DNA from: Ascaris suum | Taxonomy: Eukaryota > Nematoda > Chromadorea > Rhabditida > Ascarididae | Length of the DNA: 64,000 bases | Direction: 5' to 3' | Assembly (NCBI GenBank): GCA_013433145.1 | Contig: CM024172.1 | Span: forward strand, 12,176,053-12,240,052 | Part shown: piece by piece, positions 26,801-39,412 of the stretch | Numbering within the stretch: position 1 is the first letter of the stretch | Layout: every line of letters begins with the position of its first letter | Position numbers and translations under genes: made by a program | Notes under the pieces: generated by a model | The model's input: the letters and a program-made list of their open reading frames with translations, nothing else | Database searches by the model: none | What the model was told of the DNA's origin: nothing

Positions 26801-27022
26801 TTTGAGGAAAAATTCGATGACTAACGCTTATTTCCTCACAGAATTATTCCATTTACTGCAGATAGTGGAATAAATCTTCACCTTGAAATCATTCACATCG
26901 TCAAGAATATCATAGTAGAATCGATTCAGCTCATGAATGAGATTTGCAACAGCGATTAATGAAATGAAAATAATGGCGCCGCTACCAGCCGATGCAATGT
27001 TGACGAAAACACCAGCACGCAT
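17524..27022 (-). CDS. Nematode cuticle collagen, complete, five exons
   Basis: A structural collagen of the nematode cuticle, made by hypodermis, secreted and cross-linked. Exons on the minus strand: 26857-27022, 21759-21830, 20738-20974, 19730-19950, 17524-17826. Together they give 999 nt, 332 residues plus stop, the usual family size. Order: a 55-residue N-terminal domain with a signal-anchor helix and the [16 protein letters not shown] segment typical of the cuticle-collagen N domain; a [10 protein letters not shown] cluster; Gly-X-Y blocks interrupted around GCIPC; a second interrupted block; [15 protein letters not shown]; then an 81-residue basic tail. All phases match (1,1,1,0). The linker before the first Cys is unusually short and lacks the expected Trp and RxxR processing motifs. 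The ATG lies one base after TTTTTTGCAG, so trans-splicing of a spliced leader directly onto the start is plausible. I cannot assign a col/dpy/rol orthologue. Confidence 0.9.
17827..19729 (-). other. Collagen intron 4
   Basis: AT-rich, with a poly(T) run at about 18117-18136. No coding signal was recognised. Confidence 0.7.
19730..19950 (-). CDS. Collagen exon 4: second long Gly-X-Y block
   Basis: Acceptor TTTGCAG, donor CTT/GTATGA. It encodes [13 protein letters not shown], a short break around [10 protein letters not shown], then continuous Gly-X-Y triplets ending GPRGPPGL, which continue in register into exon 5 ([10 protein letters not shown]). The C-rich opposite strand is open but is only a shadow. 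Confidence 0.93.
19951..20737 (-). other. Collagen intron 3
   Basis: It contains moderately long open frames on the minus strand (20208-20405 and 20371-20715) that resemble no family I know; probably chance or an old insertion. Confidence 0.5.
20738..20974 (-). CDS. Collagen exon 3: Gly-X-Y blocks split by a Cys-x2-Cys interruption
   Basis: Acceptor AGTTTCAG, donor CAAG/GTTTGC. It encodes [12 protein letters not shown], a non-helical interruption [19 protein letters not shown], then a long Gly-X-Y block starting [13 protein letters not shown] and ending GNPGPQ. The GCIPC pair probably makes disulfides between chains. Confidence 0.93.
21759..21830 (-). CDS. Collagen exon 2: Cys cluster and first Gly-X-Y
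   Basis: Acceptor GCTTGCAG, donor GGAG/GTTACT. It encodes [17 protein letters not shown] followed by DQGERG. With exon 1 it forms C-S-C-x6-C immediately before the triple helix, as in other cuticle collagens, where these Cys residues link chains of the trimer. Confidence 0.9.
21831..26856 (-). other. Collagen intron 1, 5 kb
   Basis: This large intron separates the signal-anchor exon from the triple helix. It contains a 168-codon open frame on the opposite strand (23379-23885) of unknown nature. No tandem repeat or transposon terminus was recognised. Confidence 0.6.
23379..23885 (+). other. 168-codon open frame antisense to collagen intron 1, unknown
   Basis: This is the longest single open frame in the window. 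The translation begins [18 protein letters not shown] and includes an Ala/Gln/His-rich stretch near [19 protein letters not shown] recognise no domain, signal peptide or splice structure. Composition is richer in GC than the flanks. It could be a fragment of a dispersed repeat, an old coding element or chance. Confidence 0.25.
26857..27022 (-). CDS. Collagen exon 1: signal-anchor and N domain
   Basis: It encodes [15 protein letters not shown], a hydrophobic helix ([14 protein letters not shown]), then [18 protein letters not shown] and VKIYSTIC. I chose donor CTGCA/GTAAAT because it leaves phase 1 and joins exon 2 to create [11 protein letters not shown], the Cys-x-Cys cluster expected just before the triple helix. 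The alternative donor FK/GTGAAG leaves phase 0, which exon 2 does not accept. Confidence 0.82.
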
Positions 27023-27036
27023 CCTGCAAAAAATCT
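27023..27036 (-). promoter_or_regulatory. Possible trans-splice acceptor at the collagen start
   Basis: On the minus strand TTTTTTGCAG is followed by one G and then the ATG. The position fits a spliced-leader acceptor, as used by most nematode mRNAs. A cis-spliced upstream exon cannot be excluded. Confidence 0.45.
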
Positions 27037-27924
27037 CTTCTTAAATACCTCATAAATAATGCATAATAAAGCAACTAAATAAGAGCACGTTGTATATATG
27101 GCTCTAAAATTCATCGATTTAATATAACAGTGCGACTATCGATAAAAACGATTTCATCTCCCACACTTATTCACATTCTTCAAAGACTAAAACTTCTTAT
27201 CGTCTTTTAACACCATATGAACTCTCGATGTGTCTAACCTCTAACACTCGTCTCAGCTACAGCTGAAGGAACCTGTTAACTGGAACCTACCAAAGAAATA
27301 ATGCGTTGAACGTAAATCAACATTTCCACGCAACTAAAATGGTATTTTTTTAAAAAATTAACAGGAGTTCTAGTGCGTGCAATATTGTCACTAAAAGCCA
27401 TTCGTGATGCCAATAGCGGAGAGAGTCAACGCAATTGGTGATGAACATTGAAAAACCTCTACTGCCATGATGTAAATTCTTGTTGATGAGCTGAAACGTT
27501 AAGAAACCGATCCTGCACTGAAAGTTTCAGCAGTATGTTCGATAATTGGCTATATGCTTTCGAAAAAAAAAAACGCATCAGTTCAACATCGCTTCGTTGA
27601 TCGAGTTCGTTGACAGATAGCGCTGCTCCCTATTCATCGCTTCTCTATCAACGGCTCATCAATATCCATGTCTTCCCTTCCACTTCAATTTGGAATCTTG
27701 AGTAGTAAAATGAATCATATGTACAGATTATGGGAAGGGGAGAGAAATTATATCATTTCTGAAGTCAATTGTTATAAAAATCTCATCACAACAAATCACA
27801 CCGACATATGATCAGATCATACAACTGTACACATACATGCAAAATGTACAATGAAATTCGAGTAAACATTTCATGCATTTGCGCTTACCAGAAAATTGGG
27901 TGGATTTTTTCTGCGCATCATTCT

Positions 27925-28009
27925 GAAAGGAGCAGAAAAAGAGGAGGGAAAAGTGAAAGGGGAAAGGAAAAGGGAAAAGAAAAAAAGGAGAGGAAAAGTG
28001 AAGGAAAAG
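27925..28009 (+). repeat. Polypurine tract
   Basis: About 85 bases of almost pure A/G with only a few pyrimidines, made of GAAAAG/GGAAAG-like words. Such tracts can form triplex (H-DNA) structures. Confidence 0.7.
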
Positions 28010-31000
28010 TACATCGAAAGAAAAACGGTTTTACTTACGCCATTTTTGACACCGATCTAGATAGCTTCATAGGCTAGCAGGAAAGGATAGGATATTCCTG
28101 ACAATTCACTGAGATCATAGCCGAACACAGGATTCATGATCAGACCGTCTAAAGTCTAGCATTTTTGCAAAAAAAAATTTCTTTGTAGATGAGTTTTTTT
28201 AAATCCTATACTGGTTAAAATACATGCCATAGGATAACGTCATTTATAGAACTTCACGATGAACCATCAATTTCAAAGAGCATATAGACATAAAAAAGTA
28301 CAAAAAATGCATTTTGCGCCATCTAGAAATTCATCAACACAAGATTCATCATTCAAAATCGATCATTTTTTTTTCATGATTTGCAACAACGATTGGATAA
28401 AACAAGATATAAATACTATCAATTTAGAAGCTGTGTGACTGAGTAAGAGAGAAATAAAAGTTCATATCATAACCGCATCATCCCTTATATTTCTCCACCT
28501 ATTTTTCAATCAGATTGCTTGAAAACAATTCCTTTATTTGTAAAATTATTGTACACTTAATCGTCACTATTTTAGAATGATCGATGCAATCAATAAAAGA
28601 TGCATTCAAATATCCATGCATAAAAATAATGCCGTCAAAATGTGTCGTGCAAAGTTCAACTGTGTAAAAGTGAGAAAAAAAGAATTAATTTCGCTACAAT
28701 GCTTCATGTGATCGAAACAATTAGATCAATTTGCTCTATGATGATCTCTATATCGTTGCAAAATTTTCGAAAATCTAGTGTTTATACAACATAACGAACG
28801 CATTTTGTGGATTTTCGCCCTAATCAGAACAGCTCATTTTGAACCACAGCTCATCCTAAAAATTTTGCATCTCCTTTCGCCTTCATTCATCCAAATGAAA
28901 ATCGAAGTAAATGTTCTTGCAAAAATCCCTAAAAATAGCGCTAATTCGAATATGTAGACGACGATAATATGAAAGACGACGCTTCAAAAAATTCTGCAAT
29001 GTTTCATTCCTCTCTCCAACTCGAATGGAAAAAATTCGATGACGATAGAAAAATTGGAAGCACAATTGAGTTCTTTCCTAACAACTAAATAAAAAGTTCA
29101 GACGAAGAAAAACTGCAACAAAAACAGCGAGTTAAGAGCATTCTTGCCGAAATTTTCAACTATCAGTTGGGTTTACTATCTCAGCGCGATGTTTTCATCT
29201 ATTTATATCTTAAGGAATTCTGATTTCAAAGTCATCCTCTTCTTTATTGACTGAAAACATCGCCTCACTTTTTTTCGTTACTGCGCTTATTTAATTTCTC
29301 TTACGAAGGTAAAGGAAAATTCGCCTACTCAATTTGGCTTGTCCGAATAGAAAACTTGATTGCATTGCACCCGACAGGTCAACGATAAGTAATTAAATAC
29401 AAAGAGAAAATAAAATATTAGTGATGTTTTGAGCGAAACGATTGCGCGTACAAATTATCGATAAACGATTCGTATTTTCTGTTTGTCTGGCGATAATTGC
29501 TGCCAGATGCAAAATGTTTATGCATTTTTGGCACATTTAAACACTCATAAATCGTCGCGAAAGAAATAGCTCAACGCATAAAGTGGAAAATAAAAAGCAT
29601 GCAGTAGCCTATGTGATAGCTTAGATATTGGCGAGATGAAAGATTCAAAAAATGCATGGAGGTACAGGTAAATATTCGTACATGCAAGCAAAAAACACAT
29701 ATATAATTTTTCCACAAAGCATTTAGAATAGGAAAATTTTGCAAGAGCGTAAAATAACCCAAACGTCGTCAATGGTCAGTGAGAAAAATTATTGAGTTCG
29801 AGAATATTGAAATTCGACTTGTAGTTGACACAATTACTATGATAGCCAAATAGCATAATTCTACGCTCGAACGTTCAAAAATACATTTCTATTGAAACGA
29901 TCTAAATGCAAGAATAATTTTCAATCATATGCGATGTTGAATTCATTCACTTTTATTCACTACTGAAATACGAAAAAAATTGCAGATTCTTATCGAAAAG
30001 CCTTTTTTTAACGCAACGCTAAACGTTTGATTTTTTTTTAGTATAATTTTTGCCGTCATCTAGAAGATCTACAGATTTGCCATAGAGATCTATCAACGCG
30101 TAGGAAAAAAAACGAATCTAAGGAATATGCAGCATCAAATATGAATCACAAAACCTTTATGCATTTCCACTGAGGCAAATTTTTTTGCACATGATAGTAC
30201 GAATTGTTATATAAAAATGAATTAAATGCAGAGGGGCAAACATTTCCTCACTATATTATGAGGAGCCATTAACAAAAAAAAAAAGTATTGCAAAGGGCGC
30301 ACATTTTCAGCTAAAATATAGTAAATGAAAAAGCTTTCTTTGTCGTGCTTTTTACATTTTTCTCATTTAACTGGTCCGGTTCCTCAGTAAGAACTACGAG
30401 AAAAATCCAGTAGTCGACTCACTTATGTGACCGGTCGATAGTGCAATTCATTTGCCAAATAAAAGTTCTTTTCATGTCGACACGATTTAGTTCAAAAGCT
30501 ATTTGGCCTGCAAGTATCACTCGTTTAGATGAGAACAACTCCTAAAAAAAAAAGAAGTGGAACTCGAGTTAATATATGAAATAATATTGAGATGAAATCG
30601 GGACTCCGCTTAAAGTGGAGCTTGATTTTGCTTAGGAGTATTCCTGCTAATATCGTTCTTTACGTGGGAGTAGTTCGTTTTTACGGGATACCATGATCTT
30701 TTAAAGAACAAATAGTAGCGAGAATCTTCAACTCAGCAAAAATAGCAAATTTTACTTGACGCTCTGAGGTGAAAATAGCCCAACATTCAAACCTAGTCGA
30801 TCTGATATTTAGTACCGAACGTCACAAAATGATCAAGATTATGCTGGCGAAACTGAATCATCTTAATGTCTGTTGTTGGCAAGTTGCTCATCTGCAAGGG
30901 TAGATGCTTGAAAGAGGGCGGGAATCATACGAAATAGGAATGAATGTGACGTTCCACAGTGTATTTGAGCAAACAGTTGCAAATTGCCTGAGAAAAAATT

Positions 31001-34000
31001 GCAAATTTGCATGAAATCATCTGAGATGAACATGAGAATATCATACACTTCTGCTGAATAAGGTTTTAAAAAATGTATCTTCACCGTCGAGAAGTTTGGC
31101 TTGGAGATATTTAATCCGTAAGATGCAAACTCGCCAATCTCTGTGTCGCTACTAGTTTTAAGCGATAGAAAGAGAGTGATACAGAAGAACCATAGAAGAT
31201 AAAAAAATGCTATCACGCTAGAAGATTACGTCAAGCAAAAATACATTAACCAGAGATTGAGAAGTGTTGCGAAAAAGGTTCTATATTCAGATCGCACGTT
31301 GATCCTTTTCGAATACAAATCTGCTTCATTGACTATCGTGCCTACAGTTTTGCAACAATAGCGCGCACAGATTTCTACTAGCAGAGCACTGTTAATACTT
31401 ATCACTCAACAACTGAATCCCCTTGCTTGGATTACTCGGCTGCCCTGTTGCTCACGTTTCACAGGGTGCTAGCATCATGCAAATATCACATTGACCGCAA
31501 ATTATTATTGATAGTGAAAAAAGACGCGCAGCAACTCACATTAGAATTTTGTAGAAAGATAAGTAACGCTATGAATCTCGAGCTTTAGCTATAAATAGCG
31601 TAAGTATAGTCAGGATTTCGAGTGAAGTTGAACGAGTATATTGAACACGCAGTGAAAAAAATTATAGAGAATCGAATTTCACTCGATCACAACATTGAGC
31701 ACTGCATATTTGCTATAGAGAAATCTCTATTGGACTTACATCAGAAGTTATTCGATTCAACAGATCCACTATTCAATCAGTGACATTAAGGCCGTGAGAT
31801 GAGCGAAAACTTTGACGGCAACGACAATCTTATTCGCTCTTATTGGTTCTCAAAAGATATGAGGTTTTTAAGAAGTAGCTTAATAGGAATAAGAAATCCA
31901 TTGCAACGATTTCTCGTCACAAGATATAAGCATCGTATCCCTGTATACAAATATTATCATTAGATGGTGATGTGCTACTTACTAGTGAAATTCGATACTA
32001 CTTTCATCATTGAAATGATCCCTAAGATTGGTTAATGGTCCAAGCAGACGATGAAACAGCGTTTAACAAAGTTGCACCTTCATTGTCCGAACACTGCAAT
32101 AATTACCTCTCTCAGTTTACGCAGCGATGATTCGGTTCGCTTTGAAATTTAATTACTTGTGACAAAATCGTGCAACAACTAACGACGAATAACTACTTGA
32201 AAAAGCGCAACAAAATACGCAAAAAAGAAGGAAAAAATAATTTCAATATCAGGAGTTGACTCAATATTCGACTATCATCGTTTAAACAAGCCATCTAAAG
32301 TACTTTATATGCTTCCTTATTACTGATTTTAATACTGCATTACTGCAATAGTTGTAATAATTTTTTAAATATATTAACAGAGATTTTGTGGCTGAAATAT
32401 ATCTCATACTTCACAAAATAGTAATATTTCCTTCTAGTACGGCTTTATGCATATCAATCCAATACATGCAGCTAAACAGTGTTTAATGCAATTTATGCAA
32501 ACATTGGAGTTGATTTTTAAATGTGCCATTATGTCCGATCAGATTGGCTAAAATAAACGAAAGGAAAAAATGTGTCAAACAATCGTATTCTACGAAATTT
32601 TTTCACGATTATAACAAACGCATGCAAACGCATTTCCATAGATACTTCATTATGAGCACAAATGCACTTAACGGTGCCTTCCTAATTCTAGCTCTTCGTA
32701 TTTCAACGATACAATAAATTAGTGTGTTCTCTTTTTGTGTACGCGAAAAACCGAATTGACTTCATTTCTATAATTTTGTCTATTTCGTCAAGAAAGTTCC
32801 CTTTTGAAAGCGTAAAAAACTACAATGACACTTTAAATACGCTTTTGTGGGTCATTAACGCAGCTTTATTTCATTCATTTAGGGCGAAATAGAAAATAAA
32901 ACACAAAATTATTCGTTCTTTAATTCGTTCGTTCGCTGTGGAAATTTTTTTTTTCAATTCATTACAAGAGCATTCTATCGGTTTTAATAGTCGCTTTAAA
33001 TTTGCTTATTATAATCTCATGGAAGATTTAAAAATCGGTGGCCATCAATCGTCAATTTAACGATAAGCAACCGTGATAGAAAATAATAACAGCAGGTATT
33101 CATGACTTTCCATTATGCATAAAATCAAAGACGGTTACGGGGTTTTCAGTTTAAGGATCTCTGCGTCTTCTTCTTATCCCTTGAACCAGAGAGAACGATG
33201 AATGCAAGAGGAGAGCAAACGTTCCTAATTTGCGATTTTTGTGTTATAAAGCATGAGAAGATGCCGCTTTAAGTCGGTCCGTGTCTCCTAAAAATTCCCA
33301 ACAGTCAGAAGCGTCGTTCTTGGCGCCTACAAATGACCAAGATCTCACACCTGGTGAGCTAATTAAGATTACCTTTTACTGTTGGAACTACATTACTTCA
33401 CAATGTTTGCATCGCTACCTGATAATGATTAAATTATTCATACAATCATAAAGGAATGCTTAATCATGGTTATAATGGCGCTATCTCACGCTCTTGCGCT
33501 CACCTTTTATTTTTCCTTCCTTTTACATCTTAACCACCGTCTGGAGAGTTTTCTACATTTTGCTTCCTCCTTAGAAAACGAGACAATGGTGGTTGCATGT
33601 TTGGCTTGACGATTGGCGGAAAGGGCACAATAGAAATCTACGTGTGCTTCGAGCCTCTTTCAAATCCGTATGTTCCGAAAAAAAAAAGATTTAAAGGGAA
33701 GAAAAGCAAAATGGAGCAATAGAAAGCAAATTAAACGACGGAAATAAAACAAACAAGATGAGAGATTCGCATACGCTTCAAAAAGCTTCAAAAAAGTTCA
33801 ACGTTGTAGTGAATATCTCGGTGTAAAATTTCAGTGAAAAATGAAATAAGTGTTTCTATTCAATTATGAAACTATTGACATTTTATGTACTTTTGTATGC
33901 CTGATGGATAGAAAATGACACAAATAGAAATATACTAATGTAAACCGCATGAACGCCATAAGTAAGGCTGATGCTGAACGTGCCATTTCAGCAAGCACAT

Positions 34001-35983
34001 TCCGCAGTTTAAATTGGCGATTGTTCAGCGATAAGTTCACAGCGTTTCAGAAAAAATATCAGAGGTGTCAAGCGTCAATCAGCGAAAAGGTGACAGAGAT
34101 CAGCATATTTTAAAGATTTGTAGGGAACCTTTATGAATTAGGCGTCTTCTAACAGGTATTCAATACTAGAAATTATGAAGCCAGTAATTTCCTCGAAATA
34201 CATATATAAAGCGGAGCGTATCGAAAGAAAAAAAAAACGCCGATTATTTGAAGAAAATCGTTGAAGCGCAAAAATGTTGCAAAAGAAACATTGAATGCAT
34301 TTATCTCGTTCTATAGCGAGCGTAATGAGCACGTTACAGCGCGTAATTGTGAGGGCAAATATGATAACGAGGCGAATGATGCTGCGCAGGTGTTCGGAAT
34401 TCTCACCTATTAGGATTTTTTTTTGTGCAGAATTTTGCACCTGTAGGAAAAACATTTCGAATTAAAACTAAACGTAAAATTTATTGACTCATAAGAAATG
34501 TCCTATTCGGAAATTATTATTTCAATGAAATGTATGTTACATTCAAGATGATCATAATCTTTAAAAAAAAAAGTTGTCTCTTATGTTGTCTATAATGTAG
34601 AAGTGAACATGAGAAGTCTTTGGAAAGCACTCAATTGAGTGAATATCTTTGAATGAAGAATCGTTGTTTGTCTATTGTGTTAAATGGGATATCCACTGTA
34701 CACTTTCTTCTCTATGATAGGTGAATTAGTTGCCGAAGAGAATTAACTTTTCCGTATAGAATCAAGCTAAGCTTCCATAACATCTCTGCAGTAACTGATC
34801 CTTAAGGATTCAATTCATGAACGCAAGAAGACTATTATCGATTGCATAACGTAGATGTGTGATGCACACTTCAATCTTGAGTGCATATAGACGATTGTTC
34901 TTCATGTCGAATTAGATTCACAATGAACCATAATAATATAAATTTAACGGTATCAGAATGTTTAATGTAAGCAACACTTAACGGGCGCACTAAGCTCACA
35001 AAATAATTTCCCCAGCTTTCGGCTCTCGTCTCCTCATTTATTGAATAAAGTCTAAAACAAATCGGTTGCTTTGTTGAAAGTCCCACTCAAAATATTAGTT
35101 GTCGTCAACTTAAATAAGAGATTATATAATAGTCATCAATGTTCGTGATTGATTTCCTCAATAAAAGCGCAAACTTTTAGAATTTTACCTCATATGTGTG
35201 ATTTGATGAGAATCAAATTCATATTCAATAGGGAAACTTACTGCACATCCAATATGACCAACGGATGAGAATCTGTTGCAGCAAAATGATCGTTCTCTCA
35301 AATGAATTGGAGTAAATCAACGCTGTGTCAACAGATTCGCTATATTGTAACAGAATTGCATCTACTCAAAAGCAACATTCAAAACATACATTGCTTCCTT
35401 TCAACTAAGTCAATGACCTCAGATCAAAATATATCACTTCCTATATCATATAGCAGAAAAATCGTCAGAAAAATCGGTGATACACACATTTTGACTCATA
35501 AAGAATATAAATGATGCCATAAAAAGTGCAACCACAAGTACATCAATGTTGCAGCCTTAAGACGTCAAAGATTGAAGAAAACTTCTAGCATAGAAATAGT
35601 AAATTATGGATGTCAATAATTCCACTGCAAAGCGACTGACCTCTCCCAAGTTTACTTTGTTAAGGTCTATTTCCTCAGCGCTGCAATGAACTCGTTGCAT
35701 TTACATGAAATAAAATCTGAGCGAAACATATATCTCTTCCCCCTTTTTTGCGTGTTCCCTAATTTGCATTTACAAAGCACATTATTGAATAGTCATGCTA
35801 CTATAAATACATACAAGTGTAGTGCTGCACTCTGACTGATAAACTACAAATGAGAATTGCGGGCATTTATCTTGCAAAAACAATGCATGCATATATCATG
35901 TTGCAATAGATCGGTCAGTTTGATAAGTTGATTACGTGATCCGAGAAAAAAAAAAGAAAACGAATCATTTCTGAAGTATTTGT

Positions 35984-36077
35984 GGGATGAGTATTATCTG
36001 AAGGTTCTGAAGGACCTGAAATGATTTACAGGACGAGTAATATTTGAAGATTCTGAAAGATCCGATGTAAAAGTAAC
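35984..36077 (+). repeat. Diverged two-copy tandem duplication, period about 47 bp
   Basis: Copies starting GGATGAGTATTATCTGAAGG (35984) and GGACGAGTAATATTTGAAGA (36031) align along their length with scattered mismatches. Non-coding context. Confidence 0.55.
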
Positions 36078-39000
36078 AGCGAGTAATTGACTTACATTTT
36101 TGGGAGGTGTCGACGTTATTGCTGAATAAATACTGCACTTGCGTTGTGAAATTTCCTGTTCTCACTTTTGAGAATTTGCCTTCCAAGACTGCTCATAAAA
36201 GAACTGCTATTACTGCTTTTTCTCGTTTCGTCGAGTTGTGCTGAAATTATGAGAAAAAAAAATACTTCATGCATATGAAAAGTGAGGCAAGCAAAAAAAA
36301 AAAATTGGAACCTCTACGAGTATATGCAATCATCAAGAAATCATTACTCTAACCATCGAGAATATTCGCAAGAAATAAACGCTGGCTAATTGAGAAACCA
36401 TAGAAATGGAAAAAAAAAAACGCGCTAAACATTCACAGTTTAGATTTACTATCTCAGCTAATATCAGAAGACATTGACGAGTGGAATGATTCAGAAAGAG
36501 AGTGGGACAAAAATTTTCTGCCTTAAATGTGCAAGAAAATATTTTTCATCAAATATGATGGAGCTATTTCAACATTTGCATTTGTCTTCCTTTGGAGTGT
36601 TTGAAAAAAAAGTGATTCACTAATTGCAATTCAAAGCAGATACTATTTTCAAATTTTCATTGCCTCCAGAGAAGTGGACAGAGAATTCTCTGAATTTTTG
36701 CCATCGGCAATGAAGATTTATTTGAACGTTTAAAACAACTAATTGTTCCTTTTAGCTCAAAATTTTTGAAAAGTGGAAGTACAGCACCAACTCTATCTAG
36801 ACGCTACTTCACTTGAACAACAAAGTACTGCGGATAATAAAAGTAAGCAGGTTTGTTGAATGATCACAAGACATCAATTTCAGCTTGTGGTCGATCGACA
36901 GTTTAATCAACAAACGGAAGACCTAGGTGAAAAGCAATTTTCTTTCTTTTTTTTTTTCTAATGGTTCCAACAAACTGTTTAAGGCGAATTGCGCAGTAGA
37001 CATGGAACGATGTTTATGTTGGAAGTTTTTTTGCAAATGCACAACTTTTGGCAATCGTCACGCTATGAAACAGGCGGGCTGGGAGAGGAAACAAAAAAAA
37101 CTCGATTTGTGAAAGTATTTGGTGGCACTCGTTAATGTCGCTGTCAATTGTATCCAAACGAACGCGCATGAATGTTCGATGAAAAGTACTAACACAACAT
37201 GAGGCATCAAAAGATATTCCACTAACGAGTTTTTGAGAATGAAATCCCGCGATTTCCTAAAATTTTAAATGAAAATGAAGAACAAACCGCGATTTCTTTT
37301 TTGATGGCAATTGTGGGATAGAGTAATAAGTCATTTGATGCCAAGTTAAGTATTCCAGGAAAAATTTAGTTTTATGGAACATTTAGTCTATACTATTTCA
37401 AAAGTTATTGAGTAGAAATGAATGAAATGGATACGATTAATTTAATAAAAGTTCATTTCTTCTTCAAATTGATGCCATCGCAGAGTCCAGAGTAGATATG
37501 GGGGGCCCAGGAAAGTTCGTGAGATTGTTTTTCAGTACCACGAGCACAGTGATACACTACATCATTTCAAAACCAGCGGACTATTCGCTGCTCAGTTTTC
37601 CGGAAGGAAGACAGAAGGATGAACGGGACTCTATGAGCGTGACATTTTGTTTGCAGTGGTGAGCGAAGCTGCAGGTTTGAGAAAGAAATCTTCTGCAGCA
37701 AAACGCAACGAAGTGAGGATTATAGGTAAAGGGCGGTAATGCCTATCGTAGTTAACATAACTTATGCGAAGTATAGTTAGTATCATTAAGTTGGATCGCT
37801 AATACTGCTTTGGGCAGGCACATGGTAGTTGAGCAAAAACTGCTTTGCTTTCAAAAAAATCATGTCATTTCTGAGATGGATGGGCCAGCTCGACACCAAA
37901 TAATGAGCGATTGTGTACCTATTCCTTTAATCTTTCATTGCAAAACTTTTCATCGACACTTTCCGACGAGGTATTTCGTGCCCAATTTATGTTCGACCCG
38001 AAATAAAGCTTAATTTTGCCATGTGAAGGGTACTTTCCCATTGGAATGCCCATTTAAGATCAGAAAAGACTGGTAAAACTTTCTTGCGAATGAAACCCCA
38101 AGTTGAGGCTACCAAGGTCATCTTCACCATTCAACTTTCGACTTAGAATTGTGAATTGTGTTTTCTGTAAAAAAAAAAATTGTTTCATGCAAGGATGGGG
38201 TCCCACAGAGTTCTTCGCCTAATTTTACAGCTACAAAAATGAATTTGTAAGAACGAGAACATTTCACTGCCGCAATAAATACTGATTTTCCCAACCTAAC
38301 AATTTATATTCAAGCATCTTTAGACATTGAATAAAACATTTCCGAAACAGATTTCAACGTCTTTTTTTAAAATTTATCCACTCCGATTTTTTGTCGCGCT
38401 AGCAATAAGCAATATATTCATATGCAATAAACGAGCACTAATGATTTCACAAATATGGGAGATAATAGAAATTATACTCTTTGTTTTCTCCTATGAAAAC
38501 TTTGTCAATGATGATGAGTAAACTGAAGCAGATATTAGGGACAGTTAATTCTTTGAGACATTACCGCAACTATTATTTGAAAATTCCGATCGCAGCTTTG
38601 TCATTAATATTATGCGCCAAATAAATAAAGATATACCGAATAAGTCGAAATATTTTTGAGCATTTCTGTGCCATTGAGAATTTTCGACGTTTCCACGGTC
38701 ATACTTCATCGCTAGACAGACGATGCACAAAGTATTCTCTAGAACATATGGGGAATTTTTTAAAACTTTTTACATGCGGCTATTTGACGATATCTATTAG
38801 GGAGATAAATTTGCTGGAGGGTGTACCAAATTTTCCGCTAATTTCATCTTGTGATATGGAATTTTCGGCGTTAGCCTCCATTTCCGCTCCCTTTGCTAAG
38901 TGTATGTGTCAGGAACTATATGAGCGCAGGATGTCAGACACTTACGGCTAGAAAAGTGTTGATTCAGCAGGGTATCGCTTAGCTTAAAAGGGAAGCGATA

Positions 39001-39390
39001 AGTACTCAATATAAGAACGATGATGAGCTATACAAATCAAAACAACATAGATTATAAAGTGAAGGATCCTATATGGTATAGAAAGTACAGACTGAAAAGT
39101 ATATAAACTGGAAAATAGTTCTAGCAGAAACTGCCGTTACCTTTATAAACAGTGGAATTTTCTCATTAAAAAAAATGCCTTGAAAAAAAAAAGCTAATAA
39201 AAAGTGCTAAAGTGAAACGTGAAACTGAATCTTTTATGAATCTTTTTTTTTTTTTTTCCGTTCGCATTTCATTAGTTGAGTACAGCTGAAAATGCGATTA
39301 ATTTTACTATAAGTGGAAAGTTTTTTTTTACTTCTTTCCTCGTTCTCATTTTATTCTCTCATTCACTCTTATGTATATTGTATTTCCTTT

Positions 39391-39412
39391 TCTCTCTCTC
39401 CCTCTCTCTCCC
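39391..39412 (+). repeat. Short CT-rich microsatellite
   Basis: Interrupted (TC)n run flanked by T-rich sequence. Confidence 0.6.

Noticed and set aside
33121..33360. Possible exon after TTTTCAG near 33150
   Set aside because: About 40 codons open with no recognisable protein and no consistent donor.
37501..37740. Short GC-richer segment with acceptor-like GTTTTTCAG and open frames
   Set aside because: Frames are under 45 codons, and no partner exons or similarity could be found.
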